Positions 37,001 through 49,000 of a stretch of 64,000 nt of DNA are shown here, piece after piece (the first letter of the stretch is position 1; each line of letters starts with the position of its first letter). Below the pieces are notes generated by a model. The model was not told the DNA's origin and ran no database searches. It saw only the letters and a program-made list of their open reading frames with translations. This DNA comes from Rhynochetos jubatus. Taxonomy: Eukaryota; Chordata; Aves; Eurypygiformes; Rhynochetidae. The DNA is taken from assembly GCA_027574665.1 (NCBI GenBank), contig CM050666.1, forward strand, positions 1,488,001 to 1,552,000. The letters are read 5' to 3'. Both the position numbers and the translations under genes were made by a program.

Positions 37001-40000
37001 CTTCCGAGTTTGCCTATTTCTGGAACTTGTTGGACACTAGGCTGGACCCTGTCATGGGGAAATGGAGGGTAGGAAGAGAACACAAGCTGTCCTATATTGG
37101 AGCTGGAGTTGGGAGGGAACAGCTGCTCCCTGCACGTGGGATGTTCTCCCTTGATTACAGCCCCCAGGTCAGCAGATCCAGTCTGGGGAAATGAGGAGCA
37201 CACTGCAATCTCCCTCTCCTGAAGTCTAACTTGTGGATTGTAGCCTGAGCAGAGGGGAAAACCAGCCTGGCTGACTTTTCCCTTGCTGCTGGGCAACATT
37301 TTTCCCTTCGCTGTGCCCCTGCTGTTTGTTGACTGAAAGCTGGGGTGTGACGCAGCTGCTCTCCGAGCTCAGCTGGGCTGTCCTGGTGTACAGCAGGGCT
37401 GGAGAGTCATCAGTATCCTCAGCAAAGTCACTCAGCAGGCAGCATTAGCTGTTCCTGAAGGAGCTTTCTCAGGCTTGACCAGCTAAATTTACCGGTCTGT
37501 TAAAGACCAAGGTCTGTTCTGGTGGATAGGAAAGGAGATTTCAAAGCTGGGGGTGTGAGGAAGGAGTGTTGGGAAGAGACTACCCATCCAGTCCTGCGTT
37601 GAGGACCAATATCTAGCCATGCCCAGCAGAGCTGAGGCAAGCGACCATGGTCCCCTGCTTTGTCTTGCCCAGGGCTACCCACTGCTGTGCTGCCCTGCTT
37701 GGCTCCCCATTGTCCTTGTGGAAATCCTTGTAGATTTGGATGAATCTTTACTATCAAAAATTGAATTTGCAAGGAGGGCTCATGTGAGGATCAACTTGGC
37801 ATCAGTGTAGCGTCAGTCCTGGCTCAGCGTGCTCCAGGCAGTGTGGAGGACAGCCTCCCTGCTCTCTCTTCTACCGTCCCCTGCCTCCTTCAACAGGAGC
37901 ATTTTGTTGTTAAACTAAACCATGACACTGTCCAGGTCCATCTTCTTTCATTGGTATTACAGAAACTCTGGCCCTTACAACACTCATCACTGAGCAAGGC
38001 TTCCTTGGTTGAGAAGAGACTCAGGACTTCTCACCTGAGCTCTCCATTCCCACCAGTTTCTCCAGGGAAGAAGGAATGTGCCCACCAAGCCATCAAGCTG
38101 CCTGCCTGCAGGGGACAGCACACTCCGAGTCAGCTTTTTGTTTGATTTAGGCTTTTTTCCTGTGTTTAAAATCAAGCAAACAAAAAAGCCTCAAAGAAAT
38201 TACATGGAGAATCCTCTACAGTGAATCGTGCAATCGCACTTCAGCTGTGAAGGGAGAACTCCCTGCCCTCCATGTTGAGCTGTAAATTCACCGAGACCTG
38301 AGTGAGGAGAGGGGAAGATGCAAGGCACTTCCCAGACTAGGGGAGTTCAAGGGTCCCTGAGCTTGTGAGAGGTCTGTTAGCATTGGCAGCACTCCTCAGC
38401 TTGGTTGGTGTGTGTCATGGTTTAGCCTTATCTGGCAATTAAGTACCACACAGTCGCTTGATCATCTCCCTTCCCCCCTTCCCCAGTGAGGGGAGTCAGA
38501 GGAAAAAACAAGGAAATCTCGTAAAATTCAGCTAAGATATATTTAATAATATAAATGAAAATTATAACTATACTAAAAATACTACTACTACTAAGTAATT
38601 AAAACAATAGGAAATAGAACATACAATACAGTAGCTCACCACGTGCTGACTGACACACAGCCAGGTCCCAAAGCAGCGAACAGTCCCCGAGTGCGACAGC
38701 TCCAGAGCGGGGAGAAAACCTCAAGTCCACCCCTTGATCACAAGCCCACCTGTATGTGGCATCTCTCCCCTGGTGGCACGAGGTGTCATGGGCCCACCTA
38801 GCCATGAACAGCTCACCTTTATGTTGCCAGTTCAGATCCACCTGAGCCACTGCAGTCTTAGCAGCCTGGTCTACCTGCTGATTGTGTTGGTGTTCTTCAG
38901 TGGGTCAGCTTTTGGGCACATGGGCATCAATGTGACGCACTTTGACAACCAAGTTTTCTAGCCAGAAAGCAGTATCTTGCCGTAATGTGGCAGCCCAGAT
39001 GGATTTGCCTCAGCGCTGCCAGTTGCTCTGTTTCCACTGCTGTAGCCATCCCCACAGTGCATTTGCCACCATCCACGAGTCAGTGTAGAGGTAAAGCACT
39101 GGCCATTTCTCTCGTTTAGCAATGTCCAAAGCCAGCTGGATGGCCTTTACCTCTGCAAACTGACTCGATTCCCCTTGGCCTTCTGCAGTCTCTGCAACTT
39201 GTTGTGTGGGACCCCACACGGCAGCTTTCCACCTCTGATGTTTCTCTACAATGTGGCAGGACCCATCAGTAAACAGGGCATATTGCTTCTCGTCTTCTGG
39301 CAACTGGTTGTACAAAGGGGCTTCTTCAGCCCGTGTCACCTCCTCCTCTGGTGACATTCCAAAGTCTTTACCTTCCGGCCAGTCCATGATCACTTCTAGG
39401 ATTCCTGAGTGACTGGGATTCCCTATGCGGGATCGTTGTGTGATCAGGGCAACCCACTTACTCCATGTAGCATCGGTGGCATGGTGAGTGGAGGAGACTC
39501 TGCCTTTGAACATCCAACCCAGCACTGGCAGTCGAGGTGCCAGGAGGAGCTGTGCTTCAGTTCCAACCACTTCTGAGGCAGATCGAATTCCCTCATAAGC
39601 TGCCAGTATCTCTTTTTTGGTTGGCATATAGTGGACCTCAGATCCTCTATATCCCCGGCTCCAAAATCCAAGGGGTCGACCTCGGGTGTCCCCTGGTTCT
39701 TTCTGCCAGAGACTCCAGGTAGGGCCATTCTCCCCGGCTGCGGTGTAGAGCACATTCTTTACCTCTGGCCCTGTCTGGACTGGTCCAAGGGCTACTGCAT
39801 GCACAATCTCCTGCTTGATCTGTTCAAAGGCTTGTTGCTGCTCAGGGCCCCATTTGAAAATGTTTTTCTTCTGGGTCACTGCATAGAGAGGGCTGACAAT
39901 TTGGCTGTAACCCACAACATCTAGGAAAGCTTGAGTTTCCTTTTTGCTTGTTGGTGGGGACATAGCTGTTTTTTTGTTGATCATGTCCATTGTGATCTGG

Positions 40001-43000
40001 CAACGTCCATCTTGCCACTTTATTCCTAAGAACTGGATCTCCTGTGCAGGTCCCTTGACCTTACTTAGTTTTATGCAAAACCGTCTTTCAGAAGGATTTG
40101 GATGATGTTCTTCCCCTTCTCAAAATCTTTGTCAACTCTGTTGCCCCATACAATGATGTCATCAATGTACTGTAGATGTTTGGGAGCTGCACCCTGTTCC
40201 AGTGCAGCCTGGATCAGTCCTTGGCAGATGGTAGGACTGTGCTTCCACCCCTGGGGCAGCCAATTCCAGGTGTATTGGATGCCCCTCCAGTTGAAAGCAA
40301 ACTGTGGCCTACACTCTGGTGCCAAAGGAATGGAGAAAAAGGCATTAGCAATGTCAGTCGTGGCGTACCACTTGGCTGCCTTTGACTCCAGCTCGTATTG
40401 GAGTTTCAGCATGTCCAGCACGGCAGCACTCAGTGGTGGCGTGACCTCATTCAGGCCACGATAGTCCACTGTCAGTCTCCATTCTCCATCAGACTTACGC
40501 ACTGGGCAGATGCGGCTGTTAAAGGGTGAGCGGGTTTTGCTGATAACCCCTTGGCTCTTCAGCTGACGAATCAGCTTCTGGATGGGAAGCAAAGAGTCTC
40601 TGTTAGTGCTATACTGTCGCCGGTGCACTATTGTGGTGGCAATTGGCACCTGTTGGTTTGCAACCTTTAGCAGTCCCACAACAGAAGGGTCCTGTGAGAG
40701 ACCAGGCAAGACGGACAGCTGCTCAATTTCCTCAGTCTCTACAGCAGCTATCCCAAAAGCCCACCGGTACCCTTTCAGGTCCTTAAAGTACCCGCTCTTG
40801 AGATAGTCTGTGCAAGGATGTACGGGGCATCTGAGCCAGTCACAATGGGGTGCTTTTGCCACTCCTTCCCAGTCAGGCTTATTTCAGCCTCCAGCATAGT
40901 CAATTGTTGAGAGCCCCCAGTCACACCAGAAATGCTGATGGGTTGTACCCCCCTATAGCTTGATGGCATGAGGATACACTGTGCACCCATGTCCACTAGA
41001 GCCTTATAATCCTGTGGCTCTGATGTGCCAGGCCATTAAATCCATACAGTCCAGTAAACACAGTTGTCCCTTTCCTCCACCTGGCTGGAGGCAGGGCTCC
41101 TCTAAAAGTGAGCTGATTCACAGTCACTCATGTCTTGGAGGAATGGATTATGGGTCAAGTCAGATCCTCCATCCTGTTTGGATATGGGAGCAGTGATTTT
41201 TCTGGAACAATCCCCACTGGTGAATTTTTCCCCTTTCAATTCACTTACTTGTTCCTCTAGAAGAGAGGTAGGTTTTCCCTCCCATCTCCTCATGTCCTCT
41301 CTGTGGTCTTGCAGGTGAAACCACAGGGTACTCCATGATGGATACCTTTTGTATTCCCTTCTGCGAGCAGAGGAATGCTTACTCCTAACAGCCAAGATAC
41401 TGGCTTATGCAGGTGGTGGAACATCTCTCTGAATTGCTTAAATTTCTGGGACACTCTCTCTACAGCTGAGACACAAGCCTGTGTGGGGGAAGAGAGACTT
41501 TCCTCATATTCTGGAAACAGCAGATCAGCTCACCTACTGTCAGAGCCTCATCCTCTTTCCAAGTTATTATTGCAAGCACACTGGCATATGAGGGTGGCGC
41601 ACTCTGCATTAACTTCTGCCACATGGGTCGTGTGTGCTGAACTTCATCTGGATGGGTGGGTGGTCATGTGTTGTTCAGGTCACAGTGAACAGAACACCTC
41701 TACTGCGAAGAAAGGCTGAGATAATTGGGATTGTCCAGCCTGGAGAAGAGAAAGCTCTAGGGAGACCTTATAGCACCTTCCAGTACTTGAAGGGGACCTA
41801 CAATAAAGCTGGGGGGGTGGGAGTGGGGATTTTTACCAGGGCCTGTAAATGGGTTTAAATTGAAAGCAGGGAGATTTAGATTGGATATCAGGAAGAAGTT
41901 CTTCATGGAGAGGATGGTGAGGCACTGGGACAGGTTGCCCAGAGAAGCTGTGGGTGCCCCATCCCTGGAAGTGTCCAAGGCCAGGCTGGATGAGGCTTTG
42001 AGCAACCTGGTCTAGTGGACGATGTCCCTGCCCGTGGCAGGGGGGTTGGAACTAGATGATCTTTAAGGTCCCTTCCAACCCAAACCGTTCTGTGATTCTA
42101 TGATCTCCAGCACTGCTTGTTCCCTCAGGTACTGTATACCTTTCTCAATGGTGGTCCATTCGCATGGCTGAAGTGGCACACTTTAATGGAAGTGGAGCCA
42201 CTGGGGGAAGTGGAGTTGCTGCAGTGGGAGGTGGACTTGCTGTGGTGGGAGGTGGCATGACCGCAGTTGCAGGTGATGTGGTTGTGGTGGGAGGTGATGT
42301 AGCCACTCTTGCAGCCACACAGGCTTGGAGTACTGCCCTGTACACTGCACAGGTCTGCCCCACCCCCCTTTGCACTAGGGCGACTCCAGTGTCCGCACAG
42401 AGCCTTCATCTGCCCTGAGCACTGGTGGTGGATGGGGCAGCATTCCCAAGCATTTCCTTAACTTTAAACAAAATCACTAGAACATTTACAAGGAAGCTGA
42501 TCCCTGACCATAGGTCACCCCAATCCCATGAAAAATTTCCAAAATACTCATATGCCTTTGCCATTGGCCCGAGAAGAAGGGAAAAATTGTAATAATTTCT
42601 CCACGTCCATCCCATCACCAAATAATCTCTCCTTTATAGGCTGAGTTCCTGAGGAGAAAAAGGGAAAGGTGTAATTATTGAAAGCTTCCAGGAGATAGTT
42701 CACAAAGTACCAGGGGGCCGACAGTATTGAATACAGATACAGACAGAGGATTCCTCCCAACACCAGCAATACACTGGACAGTCTAACCAAACCCCTCAGC
42801 CCAGTTCAAGCATATAAGATCAGGATAATAAGGAATACGTAAGGCAGTACGATGACACCGTTCTGTTAGCAACTTAAGAAGCCCTGAACTCAGCATCTGG
42901 ATCAGACACCACCACATTGCTATAAAGAATACTTATCATACACTAATCAGATCTATTCTTATCACACACTAATCAGATCTGTTCTTATCTCAACTGTCTC

Positions 43001-46000
43001 AAGCCCCATGTTGGGTGCCAAAAATAACTGTTATGGTTTAGCCTTATCTGGCAATTAAGTTGGTCACTCAGTTGGTCACTCGCCTCCCACAGTGGAGGGG
43101 AGTTGGAGGAAAAGACAAGGAAAGCTCATAAAATTGAGGTAAGAAATATTTAATAATATCAATGAAAATTATAGTGATACTAACAATGCTACTACTACTA
43201 AGTAATTAAAACAATATAAAATAGAACATATGATACAGTAGCTCACCATGTGCTCAGGTGAGCTCACACAGCCAGGTCCCAAAGCAGCAAACAGTTCCCT
43301 GAGCCTGACAGCTCCAGAAGTGGGGAGAAAACCTCACACACACACATACACACACACCCCCAACCCACTAGCAATAGAACGGCTCCCTCCCTAACAACCA
43401 GCTAACAGAAGGAGCTAAGGACCCAGCTATCAAGCTAGCCAAAAGCCTTAATAATCCTCCCCCCAGGCAACTTCCCGCCTCAGAACTGCGCATGTGCACA
43501 CCCAGCCTGACCACGGAACCTGACTTACCATGGAATGGAACAAAATCCCTCGGCTGCTCTATCATGCTGCCATACTTCACAGAGGGTCCTTCCTCCTGCC
43601 TGGTGCACCTATCCTGATTGACTTCTCATGCACCTGTTTGACCTGGGATGGCTGTGAAGGAAGGCCAGGGCTAGTGGAGGTGGAGTCAGACCCAGTGCAA
43701 TTTAGGAACAAATACTCACGGTGCCACCGGTCTTCCTTCTCCTTTAGGGGCAGCTGGACTCGTCTGTGCAGAGACCTTGCGCCAGGAGGGTTTCTCGGAC
43801 AGGATTGTGATGTGCACGATGGACAGACACTTGCCCTATGACAGGCCAAAGCTCAGTAAGGTTTGTATTGCCTTGGGTATGTCACAATCCTCCTGAGTTT
43901 TAAAATTTGGCGTAGGGCCTTTCCCTGCCATTATTCATTGCATCAGTGTGTTTCTTCTTCCTTATTTGTCCTGTCTCTGTTTTCCACTGAATTCTGTTTT
44001 CTGGTTTTTGTGACTCAAATATGAAGCAGAGAAGAGGACTTGTACAAACCCTGTACTCCAGCACAGAAAAAGGGGACTTTTTCCACAGACCTACTAATAG
44101 CTGTCTTGGCCAGATGGATCTTCTTGCTATGTTTCTGGATCAAAATCTTTAGGACAATGGAATGGGGCGTATGAAAAAACTGTGTTGTCTGCCAGTTTTT
44201 TTATTAGTGCATGGTTCTTACTGTCCAGTGATGCTCTTTGTCATAATTATGATGCTCATCGATCATCATCATAACTTGATAGCGTATAGATCACTTTTCT
44301 TGGCACAAATCCCATTTTGCCTTCCAGCTGTAGGCACAGAATGATCTTCTAATCACGTTTTTTATTATGATACCTGGGCCTTACTTGGTATCAGACAGCA
44401 ACTCAGGTTGGACAGCAGCATTTGCTCCCGAAGCTTAGAGATAACATTAGAACAGACAGTATATGTATTCCCCATATGTCAGGCATGCTTCTCTGTGTGG
44501 GCTGGACTTCTACAATCACATCCAACTCTGCTTCCAACCCCAAGGCAAAGTGACTTTCAAAGGAAGCAAATACGCATGTGGCTTTTTGAGAGCATTGAAA
44601 CCACCCCAGTGCTTGGGCAAGACCTGCTTGGGGTGAGGAGCAGCTGGCTGAAACCTGCATCCAGGAGTTGCCACAGAGGTTGTGCTGGGGAGCTGAGAGA
44701 AGCTCGCAGTCCCTGTCCCAGCCAGGCTCTTATGCTCACTGTGTGAGTTTTGATTGCCTTTTCTACTCTCCTTTAATAGCCAGAACATCTCACTTGCCAG
44801 AGATGGTATGCATGGTTCTCCACTGAACGCCTCTGACTGTAGTTGCTTTTGGGAAGTGCACAAAGCCCCTGGAAGAGCAGGCAGAATTTTCAGGAACAGG
44901 CTAGAAAAATTTTTTTCTTGTGCATGGGACTAACCCTGGAAAGAGTCACTAGAGGAGGAGCACATACAGCTGTAAGCAGCAAACTTCTTGCCTTCTGAAA
45001 CTGCAGCATTGCCCATTCTCTGCCATGCTGAATGCCTGTTACCAGTCTGTCCCGAGGCTTTGCTGGACTGTTCCTCTGTCCCCTTTGGACTATGACCTGC
45101 TCCCTAGTGTGCTGCAACATCTCCGTCACTGTCTCTGAAGCACTGAGCGGCAGCACAACTGGTAGAGTCTATGCACTGCTCTGTGCTGCCTGCCCTGGAC
45201 ACCAGCATGGGGGCCACTGCTCCTGAACTGTGGTGTCAGACATTCCTCTCTGTAAACGTTGGGTGTTTAAAGAATTTGCAGTAAACCCCATATTACCCAG
45301 CACCTGCCTCAAGTCCTGAGATACGTTATCTGAAATCACAGTAAAGGAATGTCCTGCAGGGCCCATCCCAGCCCCTGACTGAGCCACTTCCACGGAGAAG
45401 GATGTTATACATCCGTCCCTGGTGAAGCCCTTGATTCCTGCATCCCTTGTCCCTCTTGGTCAAGCCCAAACCTCATGCCTGTGTGGCATGGGTAGATGCT
45501 GCTGCTGCTCAACACGGTGTGATGTGTTGCAGGACTTGACCCTGGCACATGTGTGGCCGTGCCTGTCCTCTCCATGCTGCTGATAGGGTAGGATGCTCTG
45601 AAGCACAGAGCATTCTTCATGCAGGTCACTTGGCTCAGCTTGTCCTCAGCCTATGTCTGAACTTGTGTCCACATTGCTGGGAGGACAGATGAACTTGGGC
45701 TTAAATATGAGTTCAACCCTGTGTGTAAAGATGACATAGGTCTCACCCAGGGAAGGCTGGGAAGAGAAAGAACCTTCGCCTTGCCGCTAAAGACTGCTGC
45801 AGATATGTGCCACATGCCCCTGCTTGGGTTTAGGGGGAACTTGTGCTGCATAACTTGGGTGCTTTTGAAAGTGTAGCCCTTGCAGTGATAATGCTCTTTC
45901 AGCTTCCATTTCCCCTGGCAGCTGGTTGTTTTGCAAATAATGGAGCTTTTCTTATGTTTCTCTGAACTTGTACATGTTACAAGGAGCTGCATTCAGGGTT

Positions 46001-49000
46001 GCTTTACAGACAGAAGCACTCGCTGCGGTCCTGCCTTAGCAGATCAGTGCCACCTGCATGCTGAGCAGGCCAAGAAGGAACCAGAGCCCAGTCCAGCATC
46101 TTGTGATGACTTCACTTGGGCAGTCTTTGATTCCAGCCCCTATAGAGCAACTCTCTTAACCCATGCCATGAAGACTGACTTCAGACTATCGCTGACTTTG
46201 TGTTGATAAGAGGCATTTCTCCATTCGCCTGTTCAACCCATAGCACTTGACAGAAAAATGCCTTTTTTTGCAGTCAATGGATTCCCACCCAGAGCAGATT
46301 GCCCTTCGCCCCAAGGAGTTCTTCCGCACCTATGACATTGAAGTCCTGACTGAAATGCAGGTAAGGAGAGTCCTGCACGTGCCTGCAGGCTGTCTTCTGC
46401 AAGTGCTGATATGCAAAGGCTTTGTTTAGGAAATGTGGGAGCTGTCTCTGTTCTTAACTCACTGGCTGCCATGCAGAAACGCTGGGTCTCCCCCAGCTTC
46501 CCTGTTTTATGCACCAGAGCACAGGCTGCCTGTCGTCGCTCACACAATTAATTCAATTCCTCCCGTGGCAGGAGGGACACCCTGTGCAAACTCTGGTGAC
46601 CATCATTTACCTGCCATTTGCAAGCATGTGGCTCTGGGATGACCAACTGTTTTCTGATCAGGCTAATCAGCCTGCAAGCAGTGCAGACAGTGATGGTGTA
46701 AACATTTCTCCCTATTATTTTATTTATAGTGAGACCTTCAAGGATCTGTGAAAAGGCAATTAGGAATATTTAAGGTTAGGGTTGGCTAAGCTGTGGACAG
46801 GAGCCCAGGGGACTAAAACCTAACCGACAAGTTGGTTGGGCTGGGAACTCAGCGATCGTCTGTGATTTCAACCCTTAACATTATTTAGGAATGATTTCAG
46901 GTTGCGGCTGTGGATATCAAGAACAAGACAGCTGTGTTCAAGGATGGGTTTAAGATGGAATACAACAAGCTGCTGATAGCGACTGGAAACACGTAAGCTA
47001 TGAACGTTTTAAAGATGAAAAGAAACTGTTTTATCTGAGAATGTGAGGAGCTTGTGCTTGGGGCTATGGGGTCAAATATGGCAGTTGAATTCGGACACTG
47101 AATTTGTTTGCAAGAGTGTTTGCAGAAAAGGCAAGGGACACCTATTGGATATGCCTGTATATACTTATATCTGTATATCTATATCATCTGTATCTTTATA
47201 AAGCTGTGCTGGGTATATCTACTCAGCCAAAGCTCAAAAGCCCCTGTGTCACCCAAGTGTCACCCAGAAAGCAGGTAACCACCATGGGGGCTGGTGGGAT
47301 GGCTGTGGGGTTTGCTGCCTGGGGTGTTTCATGATCAGTGTGAAGGTCGAAAGGATGTTAACAAAAAGTACTCACTGAAGCAGTCAGGTGCATGAGTTGT
47401 CTGATACTAAAGAAACTGGTAGAAAACTGAGATTTGAAAAGGTGAGGGAGTTCGCCAGCAGCACTCTAACACTGTGCTGTTCGCTGGGGCTGGCTCGAGA
47501 GTGTATTGGAGCGACTCAGGAAATTCCCACTGAGTTCACCATCTTAGAACATTAAAATGAATGTCCAGGATCTTGAATACATTTTCTTTAACAGAAGACC
47601 ACAAAATGGAAGTGTCCTGATTTGTTTTTAAAAGGTAATTTTTGCCACATTGCTTTTTTCTTGATCCCTTGATAATACTCAACCTTGACAATCAGGTTGA
47701 GTTGACATTCATCTGAATTTCCAGCTTTCATTTTCTGCCAACCTTTATGATCCTTCTTGACTGTGAAAGCTGTTGCCCCCCTTTGCGAGCCTTGTCTCTA
47801 GGAGGGAAGTTTTCAAGACTGAAACCTGGTCCATCTGGGAAAGGCAGAAGTGATGCACCTGTCCTGCTGTGCACCACTGCTGCTGGGGCACTGAGCATCG
47901 CCCAAGACCAGCATTAGCCCTCGTGCCCTGCAGTAGTGGGACAGTTTGTTTTCATTAGAGGGTTTGTCAAAACTGACACTTTAAGATGAAAATGAGGCAT
48001 CCTGGCTCCCTTTCCTTGTGCTTCTAACACCAAGGCACAAAACGAAGTAGGAGAAATGCAGCTGCTGCAAAATTTATTGTCCATGGAAGGGATGCTGTAG
48101 AACAGCCAGAGCAGGGACTCCCACTGCAACCCTGTGTGCCACCAGTAACAGCAACAGCCTCACTGAGTGCTGATGGCTGGTGCTGGGCTGTGCAGTGCCG
48201 CAGCCAAAATGCTATCTGCACCAGCCTCCTAATTACATTCAAAAGAGGATTAAGCCTTTGGCAATAATTTCAAAATCCTTATGCACAAGCTCCAGGTACA
48301 ACGGGTAAATGCTTTTAAGGTACCTAAATTATTTAGGATCATCTGTCCCATTTCTAGATGGGAGTCAGATATTTAAAAATACATAGGTTCCAGTAAGTGC
48401 ATGGGCAAGACAAGATCAAACTGCTACAGCATCAGCAGCATGTCCTTAGGAACAGATAGTGGAACCTGTATCTGCAGAGGCTTATGAAACTTTCAGTATC
48501 TGGCTCCAGAGTGTCTGCTGGAGGACAGAGTGAGTTTTCTGTGTCCCATTAAGCTTCCGAAAATTTTACCACATGCCAGCAGTTGAGCACAAGCTTGCAA
48601 AGCAGTACCCATCCAATATGTCTCCAGCCCAGAGAAAGGTGAAAAAAGGAAAGGCTGAGATACTGTTGTAGCCCCCAAAAAGGGTTCTGCAGCCCTGACT
48701 GCCACCACACAGTCAGGAAAAGCACCTATCACCTCAATGTGTGTTTTCAGGCCCAAATCTCTTAGCTGCAAAGGCAAGGAGGTGGAAAATGTTTTCAACA
48801 TCCGGACGCCTGAAGATGCCACCCGTGTCGTGAAGCTGGCCACAAGCAAGAATGTGGTTATCGTGGGAGCATCCTTCCTGGGTGAGCACTCGCTCTGTGG
48901 GTGGCCACATCTCAGTCATCCACATCTTCCTGCAGACTGTCCCAGTCCCTCATCCAGTTTGTTGCTGCGCAGTTAGAAGTAAACCCCACCAAACTGGACC

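Larger units (their letters stand above)
38413..43540 (-). mobile_element. ERVL-type provirus (fossil), antisense to AIFM3
   Basis: Related LTRs sit at the left (from 38413) and right (from 43029). Just inside the right LTR (about 43001-43021) is a primer-binding site of the tRNA-Lys type, confirming - strand orientation. Moving left come a leader (including a two-copy direct repeat near 42940-42995), a gag-like scrap, protease (about 40800-41000, [13 protein letters not shown]), reverse transcriptase (about 40070-40760, with YIDD), RNase H (about 39020-39300, FTDGSC and YTDS) and the zinc-finger start of integrase (about 38720-38850). A CR1 has inserted at 41688-42103. By eye the LTRs differ at around an eighth of comparable positions, which suggests tens of millions of years if they are a pair. 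Broken in many places and incomplete. Confidence 0.9.
36451..43747. other. AIFM3 intron 6 (7.3 kb), host of the ERVL fossil
   Basis: From 36451 to 38412 there is no recognised repeat. 38413 to about 43540 is an antisense ERVL-type provirus fossil with a nested CR1. The last 200 bp before exon 7 look unique. Confidence 0.6.

Noticed and set aside
39010-40862. Long - strand frames with polymerase and RNase H motifs
   Set aside because: As host genes: rejected, because they are the pol region of the ERVL fossil.
42164-42418. Val/Gly-rich + strand open frame
   Set aside because: Produced by GTG/GGA-type short repeats inside the ERVL fossil.
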